Shown: piece by piece, positions 19,877 through 32,731 of the stretch
Layout: every line of letters starts with the position of its first letter
How positions within the stretch are numbered: position 1 is the first letter of the stretch
NCBI GenBank assembly: GCA_950295325.1
Contig: OX485807.1
Location: forward strand, 22,663,666-22,727,665
DNA length: 64,000 nt
Direction of reading: 5' to 3'
Origin: Polytrichum commune
Lineage: Eukaryota > Streptophyta > Polytrichopsida > Polytrichales > Polytrichaceae
Translations under genes and position numbers: made by a program
Notes under the pieces: generated by a model
What the model was told of the DNA's origin: nothing
What the model saw: the letters and a program-made list of their open reading frames with translations, nothing else
The model's database searches: none

Positions 19877-22829
19877 TCACCATGCACTCTCATCCTCAAA
19901 ATATCCTGCCTCCTCTAGCTCATCCTCATGGTCATCAAGGATCTCATGCTCCTTGTTGAGAAATTCCACCACATTTGTAGAAGCTAGCTCGCATGCACTT
20001 CTCGCATCTGTAGGCCAATTCTTATAGATCATGATAAGACCATTCACATTCGAAAGACCAAGGCGGCAATGGCGCAAACTTGTCAGAACTCCGACAACAC
20101 TGAAGATTCTCTCCATTTCAATATGAGAACCAGGGATACCAAGAAATTGCCGTGCCAAATATCCAAGGGTTGGAAATCGAGTAGCATTTGCATTCCACCA
20201 TGCCAATGGTGAGGTTGCCTCCTCAACTGGAATCTGTAGCCGTCGAAATAAAGAAACTTCAGCGACAAGGGTACCTTCACAAACTTCCTCCAGAGAAGTT
20301 GCATCTCCAAACAAAATAGAAGACGGAAGGGGTGCTTCAACACATGCAACTACTCCACCATGATGCAACAGTTTGTACACCTACATAAAAAATAAGCACA
20401 ATTTTATTAGCTAACACATATGAATCATGGAAACCTAGTAATAAACAAATATAAAACATTCACAAGATCCTGAACCAACAAAGTCAACTCATAAAACCAA
20501 TACTGAACTACAATTCTCATGCAATTAACTTCCTATGCAAGCTTGGAATGGCACAGAATCCACCTTAATCCAAAACAAACCAAACATCTAAACTTCATCA
20601 ATCGATCCTCACAGCAAAATCAGCTCCCATGCAAGCCCGGAATTGCACAAGATCCACCTTAATCCAAAACAAACCAAACAACTAAACTTCATCAATCGAT
20701 CTGGACAGCCAAATCAGCTCCCATACAAGCCCAAAATTGCACAGAATCCACCTTAAACCTCGTCATTCATCCACAACATCAAATGCCAAAAAAACCACCT
20801 ACACAAATAGTCGAACGACAGACAACAAACGACAACACAACCAACATGATCCACAACCAAAATTCAGAACATAAACTCCAGAATTGTGGACGGAATAGGG
20901 AGCCGAGAAATGGAGTGAACTACACATTCAAGATTGCAAAAGAATTTGGACATTGTACCTTCACCAAATAAGGAATGAACACCTTCTCATCATACTCACG
21001 TACAATCGCCCGGGCCTTCTCAACTCATGTGTACACAATCACACATTCCAGGCCCTTGAAGTGGGGATCTACCATGAGTACAATCATGTTGTGAGTCTTT
21101 TCCGATATGAAGGTCTGGGTGAATGAGAGGAAAGGCCTCATGACAAGCATCGCCTCCAAAAACATCTTCCCCCGCAAGATCTCGAGCTCGGCATCAAAGT
21201 CACCGTGTTGCAGCAGAGGATTCATGTTGCTGAGGTGATCAATATGAGCACCAAGCTCCACCGAAATAGCCAATGTTGCTACCAAGGCATCCGATAATAA
21301 GCAATAGCCCCGTGTTTGATTCAAAATGCAGTACTTTAGAACTCAATTTAAGGTTTCGGTGATTGTTCGAGCCACTGCCCAAGTTACCCTTGTTGGTACT
21401 CGTGCTTGCAATTTCAAAGACCGAGTTGCATAGCAAATATTAATTGCATCAGCATACTTTGAGGTTTCTTGAAAGAGAATAACCTTCAATGCAAAACGAG
21501 TTTTCAACGGCGTTCTCAGCTTCCTCGCAGGTAATCCAGCCTTGATGCACGTTTTCTTCCATTCCGCCCCTCCCTTTCATGACTTCTTCGTCCACGTAAT
21601 GCACAACTGCAATGCAGCTTGAGCGGATCTCAAGGACAATTCTGTCATCTCCCTACAAAAAAAATCATCATCTGTAGCATATTGACATGTTTTGGACATG
21701 ACATGTCCAAAACAAACTCCAACATAAGGTTGCTTAATGTCTAAGACATCACATGATATTGTGAGCTGCAATGCGCGCTCAAGTGTAGTCGAATTAGAAC
21801 CCTCGTCTTTGATCCAAACAAGTAATTTTTTTGTCAACTGAAATTCATCTAGCAAAGGTTTGACTATTTCAGCAAGAGCAACACCAAAAGTATCATGAGC
21901 CTCAACAAACCGATTGTCACATGCCACGGTTCCCAGCAATCATTGATGAAGTTGACAACCAAAGCAAAAGTGTCGAAGCCAGCTCTCGACATTCACAAGT
22001 CGAAGGTAATCAACGTTGTCGCACAACTTGCAATTGCAGGAAGCACGTACCGTTCCATCATCTTTGCAAGAAGTGCAAGAATGTTCTCATGCACAAGCGC
22101 CTTCCGGGTTCGAAATTTCACCTTTGGATCTCGGCGCATCACCAATCATCACAGCCAAGGGCTCTCCACCACCGCCAATATCTCGTAACCCTTTGCAATG
22201 AAAAACACAAGGTCCTCAAGAAAATGTTTTTGTTGAACGTCACCTTCCTGATAAAACTTTTGTTCGGCGAAAAATTCTGTAATGGCCGAAGGCTGAACAA
22301 CTTTCCTCTTCTTCGTCTTTTGGTGCGTTGCCCCCGACTCCTCCAACACTGTCAGCGATGCCTTGTACCTCTCAAACTTTGATAAGTGCTCATTCACCAC
22401 GTGGTTCTTCATGCTCGTCAACACGTGTAGAGGATTATACTGCAAGACACCCTTTCGCTGGCTTGTCACACTCTGCGAACTAGAAGAAGACGTCGCATTG
22501 GTAGGGTGAGAGGTTGTGCACTTCATCACATGGATCGCTTTGACGTCAACTTCTACGCCTGGCTCTTTCAATTTGAAGAAGGCCCACACCAAAGATTGTT
22601 GGTGATAAGGTGCCCAAAAATGTCGATTACTTGTCAATGCAGTGAGAAGAACCTACCACGCAACCTCAAACTCTGAAGCCACTTCATTTGACATTGTCGG
22701 CAAACAACCCACTGTATTCACCGTCTTTGTGCAATCTGAATCAATCAAATTCACTGTGTTATTAGAAAACCCAACATCCATACATTGATCTGCAACAACT
22801 TCCATCGAAGTAGGTTGTGAACCAGACAT
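19877..22829 (-). pseudogene. hAT-family transposase, broken
   Basis: The frame starts at ATG 22829 (MSGSQPTSMEVV) and meets an in-frame TAG at 22655-22653. A BED-type zinc finger follows (FFKLKEPGVEVD, VMKC, MKNHVVNEHL; 22637-22380). Frame is lost near 22155. RRDPKVKFRTRKALVHENIL and MMERYVLPAIASCATTLITF follow, then a TGA replaces the Trp of DLWMS at 21995-21993. Frame changes again near 21905 before HDTFGVALAEIVKPLLDEF and WIKDEGSN. After more breaks, an apparent intron (20958-20381) precedes the C-terminal dimerisation domain at 20380-19877: SPLAWWNANATRFPTLGYLA and SHIEMERIFSVVGVLTSLRH. Domain order is that of hAT transposases, which catalyse cut-and-paste movement. Confidence 0.92.
20541..20765. 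repeat. 94-bp tandem repeat inside the hAT intron, about 2.4 copies
   Basis: GCACAGAATC / GCACAAGATC recurs at 20551, 20645 and 20739, exactly 94 bp apart. Each is followed by CACCTTAATCCAAAACAAAC and a CTTCATCAATCGATC block. It lies within the presumed transposase intron. Confidence 0.88.
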
Positions 22830-23233
22830 CTTGCAACCCTAAATCAAGCTTCAAATGCACATAAAAACACAAACAACATGGCAACAAGAGTGCATAAGGA
22901 CGCAATTCATCGATAGTAAGAAACATGCCTCATTGAAGCCAAGAATCTAGAGTTTGTTGAACGGAAATTTTGAACAATAAATTGCAACGTTGTCGATCTG
23001 AAGAGCATTCAAGCGGATTAGGATACTCGGGTTTCGGGCTTCTCGACATGAGCAAAGGCGGGGGTGAGTATTGACCTCCACCTCCTGCCTTGGGTATCAA
23101 AGGCAGGTATTGAGACCCGATATCGTGCAATACAAGTACGGAGCAAGTATCGCCCCATCCACATACTGCGGGCAGTATGGTACTTAATACCATACTCATA
23201 CCATGCAAATGGTGCTATACTGGTCCAACATTG

Positions 23234-23241
23234 GTGTCCAC
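23234..23241 (+). repeat. 8-bp target-site duplication, right, of hAT element
   Basis: GTGTCCAC follows the right hAT terminus and is identical to 19371-19378. Confidence 0.9.
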
Positions 23242-23288
23242 AACACGCACATGAGCCTTGAGTATCAATCCACACAAATGGTCATAGT

Positions 23289-23936
23289 TAAGGCCACTAC
23301 ACACACGAGACTGAGAGCCCGTGACCAGTACACTTCAAGCACTCTTATTGGTGAAAAAGGTGGAGCCGGTCCAAGTTTGCTTCACACTATGCTTGAGGGA
23401 CCAACGGAGTAAGTGATTGCAAGATCGATGTAAAGTCCACGTGGATTCCTACATGGCATCTAATGGATCATGTTTCATGGTCACTTGGATTATTTTTAAA
23501 AACCACCTCTTGGAGGTAGGCCTAACACAAAACTAGGAGACCATGGTACTCCAAACATTCATAACCGTTCGTTTATTCTATTTTATCATGTGTGAGGACC
23601 CACATGAATAGAAATTCATTGAAATAGCATTTGGTTAAGGGCATGGTCAGAGATAGATGATAGATAGAAACTCCGGTCCCTTTTTAGCAAGGGGCCGGCA
23701 TGAATAAAGTGTCCGTTCGTAATGTCAATGACCCGATGCCCACCGGACAAGGGGACATTGGGGCATGGTCACATATGACTTCACACTACACTTTGAGGGG
23801 TCCATGACCACACTACATGATTATGGAGGTGTGTTGGGACAGCCTTTGGACACTTTCTTTTGGGCTCTCACAATTTCATGGTCATGGTTCTTGGCTCGTG
23901 TGTAAAGTGGCCCTTAGTACAATGCTTTTGAATAGA
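23289..23936. mobile_element. Harbinger-like TIR element, copy 1
   Basis: The left end is TAA then GGCCACTACACACACGAGAC. The right end is CTCGTGTGTAAAGTGGCCC then TTA. The interior matches 41135-41644 and 41709-42200 (shared GGAGCCGGTCCAAGTT, GATTCCTACATGGCATC, CACCTCTTGGAGGTAGGCCT). This copy has an extra block near 23650-23765 not seen in the others. No coding capacity. Confidence 0.82.
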
Positions 23937-25049
23937 TTAATCAAAATTGAAGCATGGTTGTTGTTGGTGTGGACATGAATTTGGTCACACAAAGCAAGCC
24001 TTGGTTTCTACGAAGGTGAAGTTAATTGATTGAAGCTATCATTGTGCAAAGGTTGTGTGCAATAGTCTTTTTGTTATGAGAAGGACCTTTGATAGAACCT
24101 CGGCCATGGTTGCTGACGATGGATGATCATCTCCTATATTTTAGGATGATTAATGATTGTCTCCTATATTTTAGGCACGTATTGTGTAATTGTGAACATT
24201 AACATGCATTGTCCATAAAAGATAACATATGTATATTAGTTAAAGTCAAATGTTCAAACAATGTCAAAGTCTTCATACTTGCGGTAGTACATGGCATCAA
24301 GACCATCATATGTATTGAGTGTTCCCATTTTATAAGTAACATTCTATTTTTATTCTTATATCCTTCTGTAAGAAAATGTTAGTGATGTCATTGTCTAATC
24401 CCATTATTGGCAAGTGCTTGGTGATGGCCATCATGTTACTATATGTTCTTTTAACCCAAATGCTATTTTCATTCCAATCCACACATAGTTTGTGATATAC
24501 ATGATCTTCAATATATTGCCCTAACACAAGTAGTTGTATAAATGTGGTTAATCAACATGTTTGTGGTGACCCTAACCCTAAATAACAAATAGAGTATGAT
24601 GACTATGTGAAGTGAGGTTCATTTGATATTCTGGTAATGCTTCCCCTGGTGATTTACAATTTTTGGCCTATTAGACTTACCATTCTAGTTGTGTCAATTA
24701 TTAATTGTTGAAGTTCATTATGTTTACTTTGGAATTTCTTGTTATTGGCATTGCTAGTGTATATTCCAAATTTATACAGCCAATTTTTGATTTAATGTGG
24801 TTGTTTTCTTAGAGCTCAACATCTTTCTTAATTTGTGAATATATGTCTTGTCTCCTTTCGGTCCACCATTTCTTACACCCGTATTATTGTTGCAATCTTT
24901 GTCAATGACATACCTTCACGTTGTGGAAGGCTCCATTCCCTTCACTCTTCCCTTGGGGGCAAATGGTGTTGTTGTGGTTCAAGAGAGTTTGCTAAGTTTA
25001 AAATTTGGCATTTGACTTGGCGCCATGTATGTGAAACAATAATTGTTCC
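23937..25049. other. Intergenic, nothing recognised
   Basis: AT-rich sequence without a supported gene. The open frames at 24330-24527 (minus) and 24835-25053 (plus) have no motif. Confidence 0.45.
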
Positions 25050-25843
25050 ATGACAATGGAGTGTTGTGTGAGACAATATTGGTTCAAAAGTCCAAAGAAG
25101 AGGTGGTTCATTTTGATGTTGGGTGTAAGCTCTTACAACGTCTTGGGTTTTTATGAGATGCAAATGGATTTGTCAACAATGTTGATGACAAACGAATCCA
25201 TCACAACATCTCTTCAAAGCAATGGTCCATGTAGAGTGAAGATTGAGTCAACTTTGGAATATGTCATGCTTTGTTATGATTTTGATGACGTCAAGCACCC
25301 AAATGATTGGCCAAACCATGAATTTGACTTCGCATTTAAGTCTCCTTCATCATTTGCTTTGCAACTTATGCACAAGCTCTTCCTACCAATGCACCTTCTC
25401 CTTACAAGCCTCTATATATGAGCACTGCAAAAAATCACACACGCTTCAAAGAGCCTCTACTTTGTCCCCACCTTGACCACAACAAATGTCCATGTATTTA
25501 ATGCACTCAAAATCACCAAGTGTAGTAGAAGATCCACATCTTATTTAGTTAATATAGACTTTGATAATATTGTCATGAAAGGATGTCAAGTACATGCCGT
25601 CTATGTTTGATGGGGACGGCGTTTTTTTTTTCGCCAATAGATTGGGGAGTTCATGATGCTTATGGCAGGGCAATGGATGACATGGATAAGATGTATGACG
25701 GACATGTTTGGTGTATGACTAAAACAACAAACATCCTAAATGAATTTGGTTTGACTTTCAAGAGCTTTGCATGCATTGGCCATCTCCAATGCCCTAACGA
25801 TTCTTGTGAGTGTGTTGTGAGTGTCTATATGAGCCCAAAATGA
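25050..25843 (+). pseudogene. Unrecognised decayed coding region with cysteine-rich tail
   Basis: Two plus-strand frames look protein-like. One is 25050-25421, including YVMLCYDFDDVKHPNDWPNH. The other is 25583-25843, with PIDWGVHDAYGRAMDDMDKM, then KTTNILNEFGLTFKSFACIG and HLQCPNDSCECVV. The spaced Cys and His of the tail (CIGHLQCPNDSC) suggest a small metal-binding module, as in some transposon proteins, by inference. Stops separate the frames and I do not recognise the family. Confidence 0.4.
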
Positions 25844-26493
25844 GTGCTCATATTTGTTTTATGTTTAGAATTTAATTAGAATTGCAATTGGAGCGTTATT
25901 GAAACAATCAAAAGTATAAAAAGAGTGAGGCTTGGTGTGGATTTATGTTTAGGCCTAAAGCCATTTTGCGTGGTGAATTAGAAGCTTAGTGACATTAGGG
26001 GGTGTTTTGATTAGAAGAGTAGTGGTTGATGAGGCAAGGGGAAGTGCCTTTGATTTAATTGTTTGAATTAGAACGTGTTCTTGTTGGTTTAGGGGTTGAA
26101 GGGTTAGCGGAGAGGACGAGGTCCTACTAAGGGGCAGAAGGTTTAAGGGGTTGTGATTGGATGCCCTTTCTCTCCTCTTCCTCCCTTATCCTCTCTTCTC
26201 CTTAAGTTCCCTCTCTTTACCTTTTCTTCTCTCTTCTTCAAAATCTTCCTCTCTCTCTTAATGCTCTCTCTCTCTCTTTGTCTTTTCACTCTCACCCCTT
26301 CCCTCTCTTGTGTGTAGATGTGTGTGTGTGGGTTGTGGGTGATACCCAAAGGAGCGTTAGTCATTTGATTGTTAGTCATTTGATTGTTAGTCCTTAGTTG
26401 TTTAGGCTTATAGTTTATTCTAGTTTGATTTAGTTTAGTTTGAATGGTGTTTATGGTTTTATGGTGGTTTAGCTAAGTTGAGTATTCACATGC
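25844..26493. repeat. Intergenic with CT-rich and TG-rich low complexity
   Basis: 26165-26330 is a long CTCTC/CTTCC-rich stretch ending in (TG)n. The minus-strand frame across it (26143-26379) is a low-complexity artefact rich in R, E and K. 26360-26400 has a short tandem of TCATTTGATTGTTAG. Confidence 0.6.
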
Positions 26494-26692
26494 AAGGCTT
26501 AGCCAGCCCCTGGACTAAAACGGCAACTGGATTGAAGGCTTAGCCAGCCCCTAGACTAAACGGCAGCTGGGCCGAAGGCTTAGCCAACCCCTATACGAGA
26601 CTGCAGCTAGGTTGAAGGCTTAGCCAGCCCCTGGACGAGACTGCAACTGGGTTGAAGGCTTAGCCAGCCACCGGACTGGGGTTGAGCAGTCC
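26494..26692 (+). repeat. 40-bp minisatellite, about five copies
   Basis: GGCTTAGCCAGCCCC-like units start at 26496, 26537, 26577, 26617 and 26657 (spacings 41, 40, 40, 40). Each unit carries GGACTAAACGGCAGCTGGGT-like sequence ending in TTGAAGG. It is GC-richer than its surroundings. A period of 40 is not coding. Confidence 0.92.
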
Positions 26693-29600
26693 CAGTCACT
26701 GCAGCCGGTTGTTGGGTAGCAACCACAATAAGGAGTGGGAGCCATTTGAACTAGGGCTTAGGTAGGAGCTGGGTTATGAGGGAAGGGGGTAGCTAGGTAG
26801 AATTTAGGAAGTTAGCGGGGTTAGCATTGGAGTTACAATTAGGAACCCCTTCAGTTGGAGGTTGTTGACGTTAGGGAATGAACTTGTGAGTGAATTTAGA
26901 AGTGACTTGCAATAGAGGAATGCTAAGATAGTGATAAGAGAGAGAAGTGTTTTTTAACACTTGTATCCTTATCATGGAATGAATTGATGTGCTAAAATTG
27001 ATGTAAAGCACCAGGATGAGTTGTGTGGTTCCCCACAAATAGGACGGCCTTGGGTGACGATTGCGGATTAAGGTATTAGAAATTTAATTGTCACATGGAG
27101 TCGACAAGCCATAGCCTCACGGAGGCTAAGATCACTAATGAGAAGGTCTTGGCTAATGTCAAGGTCTCAAGAGGGATATCACTAAGGGCATGTGTAGCCA
27201 AGGCCGCGGGGTGGACCCTTGAGAAGGCCAATGCTCTACCTATTCAAGAGGCTAACATCAATAAAACATCATGATTCTAAGCAAGTTGGGAGTTCATTGA
27301 GATGGGAGTTACATTCCATGTTACCGCGAGTTTTGGTATGACACATATGATTCTCAAAACCACCACCCGGACTAGTATGCTTAAGGGTGGTGGGTTTGGC
27401 CTCATAGTCTATCACAAAATGATGGTCTTGTAACAATACCAAATAGATTGGCATTACTACCACCACATTTATTGTGGGTAAAGGGGTGTAGGTTTCAATG
27501 TAAGGTTTGATGTTCTCGTTCCATTTGTCTCAATGTTTGTCACATAAAGATTATATGCTTTCATTTTGCATCTTTGGTTATGTCCCACGCGTGTATCCAT
27601 CTAGGTGGCCACGACCACCCTATGTCCACTAGAGTGTGTTGTGAGTCCTTAGATGTGGTTGTCCAATGTGTTGCTAACGAGGTGTCCAAAACTCCAATTA
27701 CTAAGAATTCAACGATTGTTATGGTTGCAAGTAGACAATTTATGGGATGATTACATCCTCAAACCCCCTTTCAATGGGGAGAAGAATCACATTCATGGAG
27801 CTTCGTTGGAGGTGGTCATGGATAAACTCTCCACTCTCGCATTCCCTAACTGTATGAATTTTAGGATTGGTTCCAAGCGAGTCATCTGAAGTGGACGGAT
27901 TCCATAGATAGTATAATGGCGTGTAGAGACCACTATGAGTTCAAGTATGTGCACAATAATAGGTTTCCATGGTAGTCTAAAGATAAGGTGTTTGTGTTCA
28001 AGATGTTTGGGATCTTGCTGGAAGTGGAGTTGATCTAATTAGGCACATGCAACGTGGTGGAGACATGGAGAATTCTTGGATAATGTTTGGACCATGTAAA
28101 GTGACTCCATGATTGGATGACAATGGCGCGCCATGTCTACGACAACAAACATTGCAACTATATCATGTTGTGATATGCAATCAGAGGATGCCCATACCCA
28201 AACCTTGTTTTGAGAGAATCTTAATGGAGCCATACTCAAGACTTGTGTCCCCAAGATGGAATTTAAAGGCTTCATGGTGGACAATACACATGAAAATTAA
28301 AATATTGTGAGGAAGGTTTATGATGATGGTGATCCAATCCTTCCTCCTCAATACAAAGACCTCTATGTTGGAGGGGTTTGAATTATTTGGATCAACCAAG
28401 AGAAAATTGGACTTGATGTTGGGGTTTGAGTATGATTCTCATCGCCCAAACAAAGTGAACTACTTCATTCCCTGCCCCAACACAAGATCCACTAGTGCAT
28501 GCACTAGAGAATCGCTCACACATGTTGAGTATGTGGTGTCTTACACCACCAACGCGTTGGAATCAAAGTGTCCGGAAGACCAATGGCACATTTCTAGATT
28601 GCCTTATCCATCAAAGAACGAATGTCAAACATTATAGGCCAACATAGGGCATCCATGCAAAAATGGGGAAGAGTAAAATGGCACACCCACATCAACTTAC
28701 AAAAGTTTGAAGAAGGAATTTTGTTCCAACAACCACATAGCCACAACATTTTCATTATGCGTAGATGACATCAACTGTTGTGTGAAGGGTAGCAAGAAAA
28801 AGTGAATGCTTGATTGGCCAAATCTTTTGACTATGTGGTTGGTGGAGGTTTTTATGTTGGAAGATGTTTGTTTTCAATTGCAACAATGGGAGGCATTGTC
28901 ACCGTGTCATCGTTTGGGTACGATGCCCATCCTTTCCATCCTTCAATCACATTTTTGTCTTCCAACAAAACCAAATGCTCACCCCACCACATGGTACTCC
29001 AAGGCAATTCATCATAATATGGCAGCGCCATTGCTAGAGCACATAAATAAACGGGAGAGTGCATTACAAAGAGATGTGTATTATGTGGTGGGAGTGATCA
29101 TCCCATACTTTGGATTCAGTTGCATCATAACGATAGTCTTCAAGGAGTAAGAATTTAACCTAACTTTGCAAAAATGTCATCTATGGCGTTGGGGAAGGGG
29201 GGGTCAGTGGGTTTCCTACAAACCTTTGTATTATATGTTCAAGTCTTTGTGCAAACTTGACTTCACCACCAACAAATTTATTCATGCACCCACATTTAGC
29301 TACAATGAGGTGATGCATATTCTCGAGCTCATGGGTGTGGCGGAACAAGCTTAGAGCGGCGAGAGTGAAGGCCATGGACAAATATTTTGGATATAGAAAC
29401 ATGTATGTTTACCACAAGGAAATGTGGTTTACACTTATGTTGGAATTAGTTGGTTGTGTGCCACAGTAAGGCAGTCAACATTTTGAATGCATGTTTGACA
29501 ATTCAATAAAGTACCCATAACCCTAGACCACCATTCACCCTATAATCCATGATAATAGGGTCCAATTCAATATTCTTAAACTCTCAAATATATTATATCC

Positions 29601-29718
29601 AACAATCATAATTCAAGAGTATTGCAATTCTTACTTAGAATAGCCCCTTGTTGGACATTTTGTTCCTCGTTGCTCACAACTCACAAGTCACTGCTCACAT
29701 GCTAGCTTCCCTCACCCC
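26693..29718. other. Intergenic, possible coding relics, nothing recognised
   Basis: Several plus-strand frames of 60-115 codons occur (27653-27889, 28320-28637, 28806-29150) without a recognised motif, and stops separate them. The composition of 27600-29350 is somewhat richer in GC than the deep intergenic DNA, so a decayed gene or element is possible. I see no domain that supports a name. Confidence 0.4.
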
Positions 29719-29726
29719 TACAACTA

Positions 29727-29760
<34 letters not shown>

Positions 29761-29775
29761 TGAGTGAGTGATAAT
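29719..29775. repeat. Compound (TG)n(AG)n(TGAG)n microsatellite
   Basis: About eleven TG units pass into about seven AG units and then TGAG units. Confidence 0.93.
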
Positions 29776-31933
29776 CTTGTATAGGCTCGTGGATGAGTGA
29801 GACATGACAAGTTCTTCACATCAATCAAAATACAAATTGTTCATTTGAATCTTACCACAATGCGTTAAAATGATGGATGGATTTACAATGGAGTTGAAAT
29901 AAAGAAAAATGGTTTATTGACATATGATTTTGACAATCAATATCCATAATCACTATATACACCGATTGAAGCTGAAAAAATAGGACATTATAAAAACCAA
30001 TGTATTAATGTTAAAGATTTGTAAAATAAATGATGTAGGTTACACTATTGTTGATGATTCGACGGTGGAACCGACTCCAAATCACCGCATTGGTTGTGCC
30101 AAAATTGACAAATATTGATAAATCTCATCGATAGTTATCATTTCATCGTTCTAGATTTGCATATTATAAATACAAACATGTGATAAGTGTGTTTTTGTAA
30201 ATATTGAGCCACTGTAACAATGAAGAATAACAATGCTGACAAAGATCAAATAGTTAAATTGTGTAGTACCTGGTTTGGGTTGACAATAGGTGTTTTAGTG
30301 CATATATTTAAAGTTAAAATGAACTTCCATGACAACCAAGACGAAGCGTTCTTCAAATTCTAGACTTCGTCTTGTCCAACACACCTACATCTTTTGACCA
30401 TTATGAATTGTAAGTACAACTTCTAAGATATCACAAGGGGAATGTAAAAGAATTCACTTAAATCATGGAAGTTTGTATTTGACGGAATACGTGGCATTAG
30501 AATTTAAATATTTTAAGCGCAAATGAGGGAACTCTCTCTCTCATTTAACACTATGTCTTATCATACTTTGTATCCGTATTTTAATCTTAGTTTGTGATTT
30601 ATAAAAATCAAAATAGTAAATTTTAATGACCAATATAATAAATGATCCAAATATTGCCTACTTTGTTCTAGCAATTTTTTCATCTCATTGCTTATTGAAA
30701 AAACACCATTGCAATAATTTATATTCTCATCTGTTTACTATCGTATTATCATATTCTTCTTCCTCGTCATCACTCTCACTACTTTTAATTGCACAAGCAA
30801 ATTATTTTTCCGCCTATTTTGCATCAAATATCATTTCGCTACAATAAGCTTGCATGGAAGTCTTACATGGGTATTGTCTTTTTTATAATCATCTTTATTA
30901 TTGTAAATGCCATCCCTACGAGAAATAAATAAATAATCTACAAACAAATACTAAATCTATAATGGAAATGTGCAACCACATAATAAGTATATAAAATAAT
31001 TTCACAAATATATAAGATCATTGCAAACTAATATTGGTAGTGTGCTAAATCGATCGTGTATATTCCATGTGATTTGAATATGATTTTTTTGGATTTTGTG
31101 GAACTCTTTCTTTTGAAAACTTGATTTATTTCATGCATCTTTTGTGTCCTTCATATAAATTGTGTTCAAATGCCACACCTTTTTCATCATGTCAGATGAT
31201 GATTTCTTTAATTCAGCATGCGACTTAAATCCTAATGTCTTTATACCTCACTTCTGAAACATTGAGGTTTTTTTAGTTTTTTTGGGAACAAATTGAAAAA
31301 TCAATTGCAAGAAAGGAACCCAAAAACAATCATTTGAAACATTGTTTACACATTCACACACATCATCTTTTGAACGACTTTGTAAGGGAGGACCAACGTA
31401 ACGAGACTTTTGGACCCGAACGCCTAAAATCACATCTCACTATCGTTTGGACGTTGCTTTATAGCAATACTCCATGCTTCAATTTGTTTTTACAGCCGGG
31501 AAATCAACTTTCTATGACAAGAATATTATCCATTTTTTGAATAAATGTGATTGTTCTACTTACATTTGGAAATGGGAGAAGGACTTTCTCCCTAACTTTT
31601 CTTCAATGTTAAATAACGAATGTCATTTAGCAACGTGAAGTTTGAGTCATCACTTGAACACATAGTATGAACCACAATATGCCGATAGACAAAATCATCA
31701 TTTCTTTACGCCAAAGTTGGCAATTCACCTATAAATTCCCGATTTTGCAATTCCATCATCGATAAGGGTGGAGTCGAGGTTTTGGTGGGGCTTGTTCAAT
31801 GAGTAGAGTGCCTTGGACAATGTTTATTAGAATGGAAGTTGGTTGACCAAATGGTCCTACCCCACGTCCGCATGATTTTAATGTACAAGCATAAGTTAAT
31901 CCTTCAAGGTCCGAGACGTTTGTTGAAACATGA
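29776..31933. other. Intergenic, AT-rich, nothing recognised
   Basis: Very AT-rich, with no supported gene, repeat unit or RNA. Short frames here lack motifs. Confidence 0.5.
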
Positions 31934-32419
31934 GATGGTCTAAGGGCCAAAGGTCAAGAGGCCGTCGATTTCCACCAATCAGATTGGAAGAAACCAAGAC
32001 TTCAACCTCTCGACCCTTCACACTAGAGGCCAAAGTCCAAAGGCCACCGCAATTTAAAATGCCTACATGGCAGTATTTTTTTACCAAGGTGATGGACTCT
32101 CGAAGGAAGTTTGGGTTGGAATGGAAACCCAAACTATGGTCAAGAGGCTTTGATTTTTTTTTCATAAAAAAATCAAACATTGACAAGATCTTGGCCGTTA
32201 GATTGGAGGAGTTGTTTTGAGTAAGAAATAAAATCGGATGCTCCTTCTTCCTTTGGACTTTGGGTTTGACCTTTGGAGGCTTCACATTGTGCCTGCCCGA
32301 AGGCTCCAATCCTAGATTTTGTTGGCTATCTATTTTCATCCCATTTCTTTGGACTCTCAACAAAGTTTGGCCATTCAATCCCACCGCCTCTCAACTTGGA
32401 CGGCCATAGTGTGAAACGG
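31934..32419. mobile_element. Harbinger-like non-autonomous element
   Basis: The left end is TAA then GGGCCAAAGG; the right end is GTGTGAAACGGCCC then TAA. GGCC-GTC also recurs inverted just inside each end. Direct TAA flanks and GGGCC termini match the other Harbinger-like elements here. The opposed open frames 31896-32384 (minus) and 31930-32220 (plus) run through it and are not taken as genes. Confidence 0.55.
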
Positions 32420-32731
32420 CCCTAAAATGATCTAAACATTGCCTTTGAGACTTTGGAATCCATGCGTAAGTTGCAGAGATGTCAAAGCTTGCAAGTGATT
32501 CCTCTGAATCCACGACCCGATGTTTAGTTTAGACTCTGTTGGGGCTGGGGCGAACCAACCCGTACATTGGTTCCTTGGAGGCAAGGGGTCAGGCATCCAA
32601 CAAAGAACGAGTGTATGGGTTGGTTCGCCCAAATCCTCTATTGGGGGTAGTTTCTTCTAATTTAGAACACACAAATTCACATCTACCAAATTAAATTTAG
32701 GTACATTAGAATGTCATGGCTTGGTGCAATA
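32420..32731. other. Intergenic, nothing recognised
   Basis: No supported feature. Confidence 0.4.

Larger units (their letters stand above)
19379..23233 (-). mobile_element. hAT DNA transposon, complete ends
   Basis: The 3855-bp element starts CAGTGTTGGACCAATAT and ends with the inverted form ATACTGGTCCAACATTG, a TIR of about 17 bp with two mismatches. It is flanked on both sides by GTGTCCAC. Subterminal regions carry repeated GGTAT/GTACC-like motifs, expected binding sites for a hAT transposase. The only gene is a hAT transposase on the minus strand, damaged by nonsense and frameshift mutations. Confidence 0.95.

Noticed and set aside
22149-22637. 162-codon minus-strand frame as a stand-alone gene
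   Set aside because: It is the BED zinc-finger part of the broken hAT transposase, inside the element bounded by GTGTCCAC duplications.
24568-24585. CCCTAACCCTAAA, a plant telomere-like word
   Set aside because: Only about two units are present, which is expected by chance.
31896-32384. 162-codon minus-strand frame
   Set aside because: It lies across a TAA-flanked TIR element, with a 96-codon frame on the opposite strand, and has no motif.
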